From Microcystis wesenbergii FACHB-1317 (GTDB lineage Bacteria; Cyanobacteriota; Cyanobacteriia; Cyanobacteriales; Microcystaceae): a DNA stretch of 50,095 nt. Below the pieces are notes generated by a model that was not told the DNA's origin, made no database searches, and worked only from the letters and a program-made list of their open reading frames with translations. Positions 1 through 8,670 of this stretch are shown piece after piece (position 1 is the stretch's first letter; the number at the start of each line of letters is the position of its first letter). The position numbers and the translations under genes are program-made. Location of the stretch: positions 1 to 50,095 of the forward strand of contig NZ_JACJQV010000126.1 in the NCBI RefSeq assembly GCF_014696875.1. The letters run 5' to 3'.

Positions 1-181
1 TGGGACTTAGGCATTTTCGGGCAGCAAAAAAGGCTCAAACCATTACGGGACAAAGGGTTAACCTCGATTTATGATTTTCCTTGATCTATCTGGGTTTCAG
101 CGATTTTGGGCTTCTCGAAGTAAATCCCAAGCAGGGATTGGGGTTGAGGCTTTTCTCGATTTGTTTTTTGTCTAAGTCCCA
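1..181. mobile_element. 181-bp MITE, copy 1
   Basis: Non-coding element bounded by inverted TGGGACTTAG / CTAAGTCCCA termini. Its reverse complement recurs at 6570-6750 with no difference that I can find by eye. The right flank starts TTAG, which matches (as reverse complement) the CTAA duplicated around the other copy. The left flank lies outside the window. It encodes no transposase, so it must have been moved in trans. Confidence 0.85.
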
Positions 182-199
182 TTAGCTTAACTGAAATCT

Positions 200-754
200 A
201 TGTTAATTGGAATTTTAGCGGTACTTTCGGCGGCGGCGGCGGCGGGGCTACGCACCGCTTTACCGTTGTTGGTTATTGGTTTGCTACGAACTAATCTCTG
301 GCAGGATGTCCCGTTATTATCGCGTCTTCATCCTCAAGTTTTACTGGCGATTTTGGTTAGTTGGTCGTTATTCGAGTTGTTTGGTTCCAAGAGTCTTTTG
401 GGGCAGCGGGTTCTACAGATTATCTCTTTATTTACCAGTCCGCTCGTCGGCGCGTTAATGAGTTTAACCATGGTGAAAATGTTGCAGTTAAATCTGCAAC
501 CCCTTTGGTTAATTGCGGGAGTGGGGGGATTACTCGCTTTTGTGATCAAGTTAGTACAAGTGGGCTGGTTTTTTCGTTTGCACGGTTTACCGATTTGGGT
601 GACTTTGTCCGAAGAATTTTTATGTATTATTTTAGTGTTTTTTGCCCTCAGCACCCCAGAAAATGGCGGTTTAATCGCTTTATTGCTACTCTGGCTGGTG
701 ATTCGTAGTTCTAACTTGTGGCGCGATTGGTATAGCCAAAAACAGCAGCTGTGA
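200..754 (+). CDS. DUF4126 family membrane protein
   Basis: A 184-residue, strongly hydrophobic protein with about five predicted membrane segments (around residues 2-25, 44-62, 75-95, 100-125 and 135-170). The N-terminal run LSAAAAAGLRTALPLL and the TSPLVGALMSLTMVK stretch resemble the cyanobacterial DUF4126 family, whose function is unknown. It starts 18 bases after the MITE, so any promoter lies in or beyond that element. The next gene is convergent, only 12 bases away. Location in the plasma or thylakoid membrane is inferred from hydrophobicity alone. Confidence 0.75.
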   Translation: MLIGILAVLSAAAAAGLRTALPLLVIGLLRTNLWQDVPLLSRLHPQVLLAILVSWSLFELFGSKSLLGQRVLQIISLFTSPLVGALMSLTMVKMLQLNLQPLWLIAGVGGLLAFVIKLVQVGWFFRLHGLPIWVTLSEEFLCIILVFFALSTPENGGLIALLLLWLVIRSSNLWRDWYSQKQQL

Positions 755-766
755 CTCCTGACCCGA

Positions 767-2278
767 TTAACGTTTGCGTTTGAGTAATTTAGAAATGCGA
801 ATGCGTCGATCATACCGCAACCAACGCCAAATTTTAATAACTAATTCCTCCACCCATGAAATAATCGCATCTAATCCCTCTAAAATCCGTTCTAAGGGGT
901 GTTTAACGTAGCCGACGGGGGTTGATTCGGTTTCTAGCCATTCTTCGTTAATTGGTTGAATTATCTCCCTAGCATAGCGAGGATCTAATTGGGTGGCGGG
1001 GGGGGATTCTCCAGGAGTAATTTGGGCAGCGGCCGGGGGGATTTTTTGTAAAGATTTATTTTGTTTTTCTTGACTAAAAGCTCTTTTTGTGATAGTAGGC
1101 TGGGCTGGAGTAACTAGGGATTGGGAAAGGGAATTAGCGGGGTTAAGGCGGGGTTTTTCGGAGTCTTGGGGAGAAATAGCCAAGATATCGGCGGATTCTA
1201 GCCAAGGTTGCTCGCTGACGGCGGAAAATGTCAGGGATTGGCGAGAGGAAAAAAAGTGATCGATCGCCGCTTGGATGAGTTTGCCGATCGTGAAGGGATC
1301 CGCTTGGGTTTGTTTTTCTAGCCAATCCTGGAGACGTTGCTTGAAGGTGATCAGCAGAGAATTAGGAAGACTTAGGGGATATTTTGCCGATAAAGCGGGT
1401 GAATCAGCACTATATTCTAAATTATTCTTTTCTTTTGCCCAGAAATGCTCGATCGCCGCATAAATTAACCAATAAAGTCGCCAGAGATAGGAGGAATTTT
1501 TCTCCAGAGTCGGGGACTGGTTAAGGAGATCGGAAGGGGGGTTAGAGGTGTGGCTAACACTGCTGGGGATTGCGGGGGAGATAGCGAGAAATTTAGCCTC
1601 GAAAATTGCTAATTTTTCGTCAATAACTTCTAAAATCGCTTGAGAATTTAAATTAGGCAGTGGTAAGGAGGGTGGTGTCGGGGTTTTGACGAGATGGGAT
1701 TCCTGGAAGAGATTTATGGCGATCGCGATTTGTCCCTGTTGTTCCCAGCGTAGTAGGTTCCAAAACCAACGTATCGGAGGCAAGACAGGATTTTTATCGG
1801 TAAAATTTGGTAATAAAGGCGGATATTGAGGATTTAATCGCTTAATTCTCCGTTTTTCGAGGGCGTAGTTAGCCAGTGCCGTCCTAATTTGTTTTTCTAT
1901 TTGTCTTTGGGTTTGATTATCGGTGATTTTAACAGTCTGGTGATCGTTAGTGACGAAAACTAAAGCTTGATCCTCTAGATCGGCTGCTATGCCAATAAAT
2001 GCCGTTTCTTGGTCGGATAAGCTCTGGAGAAATTCTGCAATCGCATCCGTCCCCTCTTTGCCGGGGGGTGATAATTGTTTCTGGAGACTGTTCCCCAATT
2101 GATTAGCCGTCACCCGCAGCGATTGTATCAGTAAATAGACGGGATAGATGGCTATTTGCAGGGCAAGAGCGATCGCATTTTGACCGCGACGGGAAACGCG
2201 GCCGAGGTTATCTTTCAGACGGATCAAACGACGGTTGATCAGGTTGAACAGTCGGCTTTTATAGGGATCGGCAGCCAT
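767..2278 (-). CDS. Conserved cyanobacterial protein of unknown function
   Basis: A 503-residue protein that I do not recognise by function. Residues 1-75 are basic with an amphipathic or membrane-associating stretch (about 33-60). Residues 80-340 look like a folded domain with several Trp and acidic helices. Residues 340-430 are rich in Pro, Ser and Gln and probably disordered. The last 75 residues form a conserved-looking tail with a WVEELVIKIWRWLRYDRR segment and a very basic end. It starts with ATG at 2278 and stands alone on its strand before tRNA-Glu. A peripheral membrane role is a guess. Confidence 0.6.
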   Translation of the reverse strand: MAADPYKSRLFNLINRRLIRLKDNLGRVSRRGQNAIALALQIAIYPVYLLIQSLRVTANQLGNSLQKQLSPPGKEGTDAIAEFLQSLSDQETAFIGIAADLEDQALVFVTNDHQTVKITDNQTQRQIEKQIRTALANYALEKRRIKRLNPQYPPLLPNFTDKNPVLPPIRWFWNLLRWEQQGQIAIAINLFQESHLVKTPTPPSLPLPNLNSQAILEVIDEKLAIFEAKFLAISPAIPSSVSHTSNPPSDLLNQSPTLEKNSSYLWRLYWLIYAAIEHFWAKEKNNLEYSADSPALSAKYPLSLPNSLLITFKQRLQDWLEKQTQADPFTIGKLIQAAIDHFFSSRQSLTFSAVSEQPWLESADILAISPQDSEKPRLNPANSLSQSLVTPAQPTITKRAFSQEKQNKSLQKIPPAAAQITPGESPPATQLDPRYAREIIQPINEEWLETESTPVGYVKHPLERILEGLDAIISWVEELVIKIWRWLRYDRRIRISKLLKRKR

Positions 2279-2405
2279 GGATTTTGGGCGATAACATCTT
2301 CATTTAGACTATCCTATTGTGCAAGGGCGGGATAAAAAAATTTTTTGCTAAAACCCTTGACTCCCAGAAAGATTATTGTTATATTTAAAAAGGTCTGAAA
2401 TCCAC

Positions 2406-2478
2406 GCCCCCATCGTCTAGTGGCCTAGGACACCTCCCTTTCACGGAGGCGACAGGGATTCGAATTCCCTTGGGGGTA
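2406..2478 (+). tRNA. tRNA-Glu (anticodon UUC)
   Basis: A 73-base cloverleaf. The seven-pair acceptor stem GCCCCCA/TGGGGGT includes one G-T pair, the anticodon stem is CCTCC/GGAGG with loop CTTTCAC (anticodon TTC at 2440-2442), the T-arm carries TTCGAAT, and A is the discriminator. CCA is not encoded. In cyanobacteria this tRNA serves translation and also supplies glutamyl-tRNA for tetrapyrrole (chlorophyll, bilin) synthesis. Confidence 0.96.
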
Positions 2479-2497
2479 TCAAAAAAAGTCAGAGGTG

Positions 2498-3847
2498 TTA
2501 AGCTTCTGACTTTTCGGTTTTTTTCTCCCGTTGATGGCTTTTTGGTAGGGTGACGGTGAAAACTGTTCCTCGATCGATCTGACTTTCAACGCTAATTTGT
2601 CCATGATGACTGAGGGTAATCGCTAAAGCGATCGCTAATCCTAATCCTGTTCCCCCGGAAGTGGCGGAATTTTGTCGCGCGGGATCGAGACGATAAAAGC
2701 GATCGAAAATATGGGATAAGGCAGCCTCGGGAATACCGATTCCGTTATCTTTGACGCGTACCAGTAACACCGATTGTCGATCGCGTTTACTTTTTTCCAA
2801 TTCCACTGCCACATTTTTAGGCTCAGATTCGGGCAAAAAAGCGTGTTTTAGGGCATTATAAATTAAATTTGTGAATAAACGAGCCAATTGATCCCAATCT
2901 CCCTCCATAGTAAACATTTCATCGCTGTAGGAAAAATCCTCTTGGTCCGGTTCCACGATCGACAAAGAGAGGGAAATTCCCTGCTTATCGGCGATTAAAC
3001 GCTGTTCTTCCACCACTTCCATCAATAAAGCATCCAAAGGTACAGCTTGCTCGATCGGTTGGACGATGCCACTATCAGAACGGGCTAAAAAAAGCAGATC
3101 ATTGACTAAATTGCCCAATCTTTCCGTTAAACGCTCGATCACCTGCAAGCGTTGATCGCCAGTTTCGGGATAAGCGATCGCCATTTGCACGTTAGTTTGG
3201 ATAGTGGCGATCGGATTGCGTAATTCATGGGAAGCATCGGCGGTAAATTGTTTTAAACTCTGATAGGACTCTTTTACCGGTTGAATGGCTAAACCGGACA
3301 AAAACCAACCAATCCCAGCGACACTGGCAATCATCAGGCAAATTCCGACGATTAAATCCAATAATAGCTGTCTAATTGGTTTTGTCACCTCAAACCAAGG
3401 ATGACTTACCCGCAGATATCCCAAAACATAATGATCGATTTCCACCCTTTCGGTTATTTGTCGCAGCAGACGATCATCGGATAAGCGAATAGTTTCCCCC
3501 TGACGGTGGGGATGGAGGGGAATATCTAAGGATTCGGCCAGAGTTGACCAAACTAGATTACCTTGGGGATCAAACCATTCCAAATCTATATGATCGTCCT
3601 CGACGGATTTACCCTGACTGGGAAAACTTGCCAGGGGATCGACGCGATAGCGTCCTTGGTTCGGGGGAATCGATTCGATCACGAGGGAACGATTTACCAC
3701 CTCAATGATGTGTTTGAGGGTATCATCAATGCGCTCCACTAGGGTATGGCGCACATAAAAATACATTCCCGTAGCGAGAAAAAGCAGTAGTATGGCAGTG
3801 ACAACAGTGTACCATAAGGCTAAACGGCGGCGAGTGGCTTGGAACAC
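2498..3847 (-). CDS. Membrane sensor histidine kinase
   Basis: A 449-residue class I histidine kinase with a GTG start at 3847. A membrane helix (about 10-32) is followed by a periplasmic sensor loop (about 33-160), a second membrane helix (162-186), the H-box FTADASHELRNP with phospho-accepting His207, an N-box containing NLIYNALKHAF, and G-boxes DNGIGIPE and GGTGLGLAIALAI. It therefore has an intact catalytic core and should autophosphorylate and pass phosphate to a response regulator. No regulator gene is adjacent, so it is an orphan and its signal is unknown. It resembles cyanobacterial Hik proteins, but I cannot assign one. Confidence 0.88.
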   Translation of the reverse strand: MFQATRRRLALWYTVVTAILLLFLATGMYFYVRHTLVERIDDTLKHIIEVVNRSLVIESIPPNQGRYRVDPLASFPSQGKSVEDDHIDLEWFDPQGNLVWSTLAESLDIPLHPHRQGETIRLSDDRLLRQITERVEIDHYVLGYLRVSHPWFEVTKPIRQLLLDLIVGICLMIASVAGIGWFLSGLAIQPVKESYQSLKQFTADASHELRNPIATIQTNVQMAIAYPETGDQRLQVIERLTERLGNLVNDLLFLARSDSGIVQPIEQAVPLDALLMEVVEEQRLIADKQGISLSLSIVEPDQEDFSYSDEMFTMEGDWDQLARLFTNLIYNALKHAFLPESEPKNVAVELEKSKRDRQSVLLVRVKDNGIGIPEAALSHIFDRFYRLDPARQNSATSGGTGLGLAIALAITLSHHGQISVESQIDRGTVFTVTLPKSHQREKKTEKSEA

Positions 3848-4170
3848 CGATAATCTATGGATTGGCTAGAGATTTTTAGGGTAATGTATCTTATTTTACA
3901 GCTTATTTGAGCGATTTAATGGTGGAGAATAAGTTATTTTTAGCTGTGGGGAAAAACTGACGGTTGCCAAGAATAGCTAGACTTGAAGGCTCATAGTCCT
4001 TAAAAATTGCCGCTAACAAAAGTATTTTTAGATACATTCTTCTCAATAATTGTTTGAGTAGAACTACAAAAGCAGCCAAAGTGAATTATATTTAACCCTA
4101 TGGCAACAAGGCTGACAGGAACGGCTAAAAATATTTTTGAGCTTATTGGAATTAATCACAACTATAAATA
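3848..4170. other. Intergenic, nothing recognised
   Basis: A 323-base AT-rich stretch between divergent genes (sensor kinase on minus, EVE protein on plus). It must hold both promoters, but I see no convincing -35/-10 pair, repeat or RNA structure. Confidence 0.5.
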
Positions 4171-4644
4171 ATGATGAATTTAAATTATTGGTTAATGAAA
4201 TCGGAACCCGATGTCTATAGTATCGGGGATTTAAAAAAAGATGGTCAAACTATTTGGGAGGGAGTGCGAAATTATCAAGCGCGCAATTTTCTCCGTCAGA
4301 TGAAGCGGGGAGATTTGGCCTTTTTTTATCATTCTAATACGACCCCGCCGGGGATTGTCGGCTTGATGCGAGTGGTGCAAACTGATATGATCGATCCCAC
4401 ACAATTCGATCGTGATAGTCCCTACTATGATTCTAAATCCTCTCCAGATTCCCCGCGCTGGTGGACGGTTAAAGTTGAGTTTGATCGCCTTTTTCCCCAA
4501 CGGCTGCCCCTGGGAATTTTAAAACAAAATTTTACCGCCGATGAATTATTATTAGTAAGGACAGGAAATCGTCTGTCAGTGATGCCTGTCAATCCAGCGA
4601 TCGCAACACAAATTCTCGCTTTAGTCCCTCGTCAAGGAGTATAA
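4171..4644 (+). CDS. EVE (PUA-like) domain protein
   Basis: A 157-residue protein that is a single EVE domain. It opens with NYWLMKSEPDVYSI and continues with a WEGVRNYQARNFLRQM segment, GDLAFFYHS, and the PRWWTVKVEF core strand, all hallmarks of the family. EVE domains have a PUA-like fold and are thought to bind modified bases in DNA or RNA. The substrate of this one is unknown. ATG codons at 4171 and 4174 are equally plausible starts and neither has a strong Shine-Dalgarno. It is separated by only 3 bases from the prohibitin-family gene, so the two are probably cotranscribed. Confidence 0.92.
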   Translation: MMNLNYWLMKSEPDVYSIGDLKKDGQTIWEGVRNYQARNFLRQMKRGDLAFFYHSNTTPPGIVGLMRVVQTDMIDPTQFDRDSPYYDSKSSPDSPRWWTVKVEFDRLFPQRLPLGILKQNFTADELLLVRTGNRLSVMPVNPAIATQILALVPRQGV

Positions 4645-4647
4645 ACT

Positions 4648-5502
4648 GTGAACCAGAAAGATGCTATTAATTTACTTTCCCTGATCGGGGGATTATTGGC
4701 CACTATTGTCATTTTAGCGGCCTTTAATGCCTATGTGATTATCACCCCCGGACAAGCGGGGGTTTTAAGTGTGTTAGGAAAGGCTAAGGACGGGGTTTTA
4801 TTGGAGGGATTGCACTTTAAACCTCCCTTTGTTTCTAGTGTCGATATCTACGATGTTACGGTGCAAAAATTTGAAGTTCCTGCCCAAAGTTCCACTAAAG
4901 ATTTACAAAATTTATCCGCTAGTTTTGCGATTAATTTTCGTCTCGATCCGACGCAAGTAGTGGCAATTAGAAGAACCCAAGGAACTTTACAAAATATTGT
5001 CGCTAAAATTATCGCCCCTCAAACCCAAGAATCCTTTAAAATTGCCGCCGCTAAAAGAACCGTAGAGGAGGCAATTACTCGACGCAGTGAGTTAAAAGAA
5101 GACTTTGATAATGCCCTATCGACTCGGTTAGAAAAGTATGGTATTCTAGTTTTAGATACCAGTGTGGTAGATTTGAATTTTTCTCCAGAATTTGCCCGGG
5201 CAGTCGAAGATAAACAAATCGCAGAACAACGCGCCCAAAGAGCCGTTTATATCACCCAAGAAGCGGAACAACAGGCCCAAGCAGAAATTAATCGCGCTAA
5301 AGGGAAAGCTGAGGCACAAAGACTATTAGCAGAAACTTTAAAAGAACAGGGAGGAGGATTGGTTTTACAGAAAGAAGCGATCGAAGCTTGGCGCGAAGGT
5401 GGAGCGCAAATGCCCCGGGTTTTAGTCATGGATGGAGCGGGAAAAAATAGCGTACCATTTTTATTTAATTATAGTGATTCTTTTCTGGAAAATTCCCCCT
5501 AA
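4648..5502 (+). CDS. Prohibitin-family SPFH membrane protein
   Basis: A 284-residue protein starting with GTG at 4648. A single N-terminal membrane helix (about 8-32) is followed by an SPFH/Band 7 domain (about 35-200, starting ITPGQAGVLSVLGK) and a Glu/Ala/Gln-rich coiled coil (about 185-235, AEQRAQRAVYITQEAEQQAQAE split over heptads). Prohibitins assemble into large membrane rings linked to membrane quality control, FtsH proteases and thylakoid organisation. The short spacing after the EVE gene suggests an operon, although no functional link between the two families is established. Confidence 0.9.
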   Translation: MNQKDAINLLSLIGGLLATIVILAAFNAYVIITPGQAGVLSVLGKAKDGVLLEGLHFKPPFVSSVDIYDVTVQKFEVPAQSSTKDLQNLSASFAINFRLDPTQVVAIRRTQGTLQNIVAKIIAPQTQESFKIAAAKRTVEEAITRRSELKEDFDNALSTRLEKYGILVLDTSVVDLNFSPEFARAVEDKQIAEQRAQRAVYITQEAEQQAQAEINRAKGKAEAQRLLAETLKEQGGGLVLQKEAIEAWREGGAQMPRVLVMDGAGKNSVPFLFNYSDSFLENSP

Positions 5503-5768
5503 ATTCCGGTCTATTTTGCTGACTTATGTTCTCAAGATACAGCCTTTCCCATCAAGAGGAAGTGTAACCTAAATTTGGTATCGACGACCGGCGATCGGCT
5601 CCCCAAAACGAAAACTTTGTACCTCACCATTAAGATAACTTTTATCAGTTTTGTTGAGAAATGTGTAGAGTTGGAGCCGACCCTTGACTGAAACCCAAGC
5701 TCTCGTGATAACTTGTAGAGGAGTTATCGACAAGACACCATCAGCTAGACAACCCTTCCAGTTTCTCT

Positions 5769-5954
5769 ATGTTTCATCCTCACCAATCGGAAACCCGTGA
5801 AGATATCCGCGAGTATGTAGCTCAACTACAACTTCACATGGCTTTACAAGCTCGTAATCTCGTTCCCAGTCTGACTAATACTAGAGATAGTCGCGAGAAA
5901 CTGCTGCAGGATACCCAAGCAACCATCGAAAAAATCGTTTCCCGTCATTTCTAG
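5769..5954 (+). CDS. Small hypothetical protein
   Basis: A 61-residue reading frame with a charged, helical composition: EDIREYVAQLQLHMALQAR followed by a second helix near the C-terminus. It has no membrane segment or known motif. The codon pattern and long helices make it plausible as a real short gene, but no good Shine-Dalgarno precedes the ATG. The 266 bases upstream hold only a weak hairpin (GATAACT...AGTTATC around 5709-5730). Confidence 0.4.
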   Translation: MFHPHQSETREDIREYVAQLQLHMALQARNLVPSLTNTRDSREKLLQDTQATIEKIVSRHF

Positions 5955-6050
5955 TTGACCGATTTTACGGTGTTGTCAGATCAGAATAAGAAAGATGCCA
6001 TGCAATCCTTGCTATCAAAGTAATTTCAGTTCCCATTTGACAACGCCCAT

Positions 6051-6080
6051 TGTAGGGCTAATTCCGGAATTAGCCCTACA
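6051..6080. repeat. 30-bp perfect palindrome
   Basis: TGTAGGGCTAATTCC followed by its exact reverse complement. Related palindromes with the same TGTAGGG(G/C)TAATTC arms lie at about 33961-33991 and 35031-35085, so this is a dispersed family. It lies in the roughly 475 bases between the small gene and the PEP-CTERM gene. That gap also holds a GTTGTCA-bounded repeat at about 5971-6047 and a copy of the ACTCAACGGAT repeat at 6121-6131. Confidence 0.85.
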
Positions 6081-6248
6081 CCTATGACCTAGCTATATTC
6101 CACTGCATATGTAGCCTATACTCAACGGATGGCCGTATTATACGTCTCTACCAATCACAGCAGCTGCAATGTAGGGGTGCAAAGTGGTCAGTGAGTTGAT
6201 CGAACTGCTTGCGACCATAATGTGACATTGTGAACATTTTTCAGCCAA

Positions 6249-6271
6249 GAGCCAAGAGGCTCTTTTTTTTT
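6249..6271 (+). terminator. Rho-independent-type terminator
   Basis: GAGCC-AAGA-GGCTC stem-loop followed by nine T. It lies upstream of the interrupted PEP-CTERM gene on the same strand, so it would end transcription arriving from the small gene at 5769-5954 or from an unannotated RNA. Confidence 0.6.
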
Positions 6272-6429
6272 CTGATATTGAGGGAATAAACCTGACTCTC
6301 TTACCATAAAAACGCTAAAAAAACTGTATTAAAAGTTGCAGAAATTGGCAAAAAAAAAATAAGATGTGCAAAGAAGTTTTACATCTGTTTAACTAAAGTT
6401 AACTTAACTTTACAAAAGGAAATTGGCCA

Positions 6430-7280
6430 ATGAAAGTCGCTATCGTACCGATTGTTTTATCCACTGCCAGTTTAGGGTTAATGTTAGGTGTGGCACAAAA
6501 CGCCCAAGCCGCCCTGATCCCTAACATCACTGCCTCAACCAATATGGGGAACTCTTTGTTGTTTCCTAATGGGACTTAGACAAAAAACAAATCGAGAAAA
6601 GCCTCAACCCCAATCCCTGCTTGGGATTTACTTCGAGAAGCCCAAAATCGCTGAAACCCAGATAGATCAAGGAAAATCATAAATCGAGGTTAACCCTTTG
6701 TCCCGTAATGGTTTGAGCCTTTTTTGCTGCCCGAAAATGCCTAAGTCCCACTAATATAGTCGATACCGTCAATGGGGACGGGCTGCCAGGTAACAACCCA
6801 AGTCTGACGGGCAATCATGCTTTTCCGGCAGGGGGTAATGCTTGGATTTCAGCTTTAGGCAGTTCCACTGGCAATATCACTTTTAATCTCGGTCGTGCCT
6901 ATAGTCTCGATGGTTTTAGCTTCTGGAACCTTAGTAGTAATCTTTTTCGCAATCAGGGGATTAATGGCGTAACCGTTCAATCCTCCACCAATGGCACGAC
7001 TTGGACTACCATACCAGGTGCCCCTACTTCCTTCAATATTGGAAGTGCAGGTCTTTTGGCTACTCAGCCTCCACAAGTGGTCAGTTTTAGCCCAGTTACT
7101 GCGTCTTTTGTCCGGTTTGTTGTTCTAAGTAACCGTCAATCCAGCCTCATTCCAGGTTTTCTTCGTAGTACTGGCTTCTCTGAGGTTCAATTTAGCGGAA
7201 CTCCCATTCCCGAACCTTCTTCCTTGCTTGCCCTGTTAGCCGTTGGTTTAGCGGGTGTTGGTTTAAGAAAAAGAATGTAA
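6430..7280 (+). pseudogene. PEP-CTERM exoprotein gene interrupted by MITE
   Basis: The gene starts with ATG at 6430, preceded by AAAGGAAA, and a signal peptide (MKVAIVPIVLSTASLGLML... ending AQA). It reads normally to 6569, where the 181-bp MITE enters and brings a stop (TAG at 6577-6579) and a frameshift. Deleting the element and one copy of the 4-bp duplication CTAA (6566-6569 / 6751-6754) restores one 221-residue frame ending at 7280. That protein has a discoidin-like middle section (STNGTTWTTIPG...FVRFVVLSNRQ...FSEVQFSG) and a classical PEP-CTERM anchor, IPEPSSLLALLAVGLAGVGLRKRM in overlapping halves. It would have been exported and processed by an exosortase system. Confidence 0.88.
6570..6750. 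mobile_element. 181-bp MITE, copy 2 (inside PEP-CTERM gene)
   Basis: Exact reverse complement of positions 1-181 as read by eye. It has TGGGACTTAG inverted ends and is flanked by CTAA direct repeats. The insertion inactivates the host gene. The identity of the two copies points to recent movement or conversion. Confidence 0.9.
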
Positions 7281-7301
7281 TCTTTAGATGGTAGGTTGGT
7301 T

Positions 7302-7415
7302 ATACCATTTTTCTTTATTCGTGTCCCTCATCCCCTTGCCCCTCTCCCTTTCTGAGATACGGATTGGGGGTGAGGGCAATTAACCATCTCTGCCATTACT
7401 TTAGAAAAATGGTAT
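7302..7415. mobile_element. Small MITE with ATACCATTTTTC ends
   Basis: A 114-base element with inverted ends ATACCATTTTTCT / GAAAAATGGTAT. A related, longer copy at 23809-24127 shares both ends and the internal GAGGGCAATTAACCATCTCTG segment. It sits just after the PEP-CTERM stop codon and may affect its transcript end. Confidence 0.75.
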
Positions 7416-7483
7416 TAATTACCCTTGGCCCTCCTCTCCCCACTCCCCACACTTCTTAAACAGGATTTAGTCTAGGATACCTG

Positions 7484-8167
7484 CTAGGAATAAAGAAAAA
7501 TGATATTACTTTCGATCGCCCACTGAGTCAATTCCGTGCGATTATGAAGACCAGTTTTATGGAGCATATTCGACACATGACTTTCGATTGTCCGTTGACT
7601 AACATTGAGTTTTGCGGCGATTTCCCGATTAGCCAGTCCTTGGGCGACCAATTGTACTACTTTTAACTCCGTTGGGGTTAATTCCACATTACCTGGAACC
7701 TGAAGAGGGGTGACATCTGGGGAATGGCCGCGGGTGCTGCGTTTCGGCAACCGGCCCGCTTGTGTGAGGGAAGACTCCACCAGGGCCACTAATTCTTCCG
7801 GTTCAAAGGGTTTAACCATATAAAAATCGGCCCCGGCGGTTAAACCTGTCACCTTGTCCTGACTTTGATCCTTAGGGGAGAGAAAGATCACGGGAAGGCC
7901 ACTAAAACGACTGTCCCGACGAATTTTTTCGAGGAAGGCATAACCATCCATTTCCGGCATGATCAGATCACAGATAATCATATCGGGCATTTCCGCTGCT
8001 TTGGCCGCATTTGCCCCGCGTTCGAGGATTTCTAGGGCTTCCCGACCGTTTTCTGCGGTTGTCACCCTATAACCACGAAACTCTAGATAATCCTTCACCA
8101 AAAGTATTAAATTTGGGTCATCGTCGATTAATAAAAGTTGTTTGTTGTCTTTGTTGGTCTCTTTCAT
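7484..8167 (-). CDS. LuxR/NarL-type response regulator
   Basis: A 227-residue two-domain regulator. The receiver domain (about 10-130) has the acidic pair at D15-D16, phospho-accepting D67 in IICDLIMPEMDG and the conserved Lys in MVKPFEP. A LuxR-type helix-turn-helix follows (about 160-222, LTPTELKVVQLVAQGLANREIAAKL). I place the start at ATG 8167. The frame stays open to 8401, but those extra 78 residues come from repeat DNA and look non-coding. The architecture matches cyanobacterial Ycf29-type regulators, but the specific member is not assigned. No kinase gene is adjacent. Confidence 0.88.
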   Translation of the reverse strand: MKETNKDNKQLLLIDDDPNLILLVKDYLEFRGYRVTTAENGREALEILERGANAAKAAEMPDMIICDLIMPEMDGYAFLEKIRRDSRFSGLPVIFLSPKDQSQDKVTGLTAGADFYMVKPFEPEELVALVESSLTQAGRLPKRSTRGHSPDVTPLQVPGNVELTPTELKVVQLVAQGLANREIAAKLNVSQRTIESHVSNMLHKTGLHNRTELTQWAIESNIIFLYS

Positions 8168-8255
8168 CGCTATTTTCCGGGCTGCAGGGTTGGGGGAATG
8201 GAGACGGACAAAGGATCGACAGGCACTCATGCAACAGGTAGTTAGATATGTGTAG

Positions 8256-8480
8256 TTAATTAGGGTTTGCTGAATAAATGTGAAATGTAGGTAAGGTAAG
8301 GGTTTTGTGGCTTTTCTGGCGAAACAGGTGCAAGATTTTGAGAGAATCGTGCTTCCAAACCTTGCGTCTTCATCGGCCCGCGTCCTGTAGGGGCGAAGCA
8401 TTCGGGCAATAACCTATCGGTGAAACCGGAGATTTTCTATCCGAATGCTTCGCCCGTACTTTTTCAGCAGACCCTAATTA
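8256..8480. mobile_element. MITE with TTAATTAGGGT ends
   Basis: About 225 bases with imperfect inverted ends (TTAATTAGGGTTTGCTGAATAA and TTTTCAGCAGACCCTAATTA) and an internal inverted pair, GAAGCATTCGGG/CCGAATGCTTC. It belongs to the same family as 31021-31247. It sits in another repeat whose AGGCACTCATGCAA motif (8221-8234) recurs near 25717 and 44331. Confidence 0.7.
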
Positions 8481-8661
8481 AACCTCTTGCATAATTAATA
8501 ATTTTTCAGGGTTCAAAAACGGCAAAAATAATGATTAAATTGCATAAAATCTGTAAATAGACCATTTAATTGATTATTATTCATTCTTAATTCTCCTGAC
8601 TACTGACTACTGGCTACTGACTCCTCACCCTAACAACAATTTTTGATTTTTACAAGAGGTT
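8481..8661. mobile_element. MITE with AACCTCTTG ends, copy 1
   Basis: 181 bases bounded by AACCTCTTG and CAAGAGGTT. It closely matches 44701-44880, with shared interior such as AGACCATTTAATTGATTATT and CTAACAACAATTTTTGATTT. It is placed immediately next to the preceding MITE and ends ten bases before the stop codon of the minus-strand ferredoxin gene. Confidence 0.8.
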
Positions 8662-8670
8662 TATTGTGTT

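Noticed and set aside
8168-8401. N-terminal extension of the LuxR-type regulator
   Set aside because: The extra 78 residues read through repeat and MITE sequence and have no receiver-domain character; ATG 8167 gives a normal regulator.
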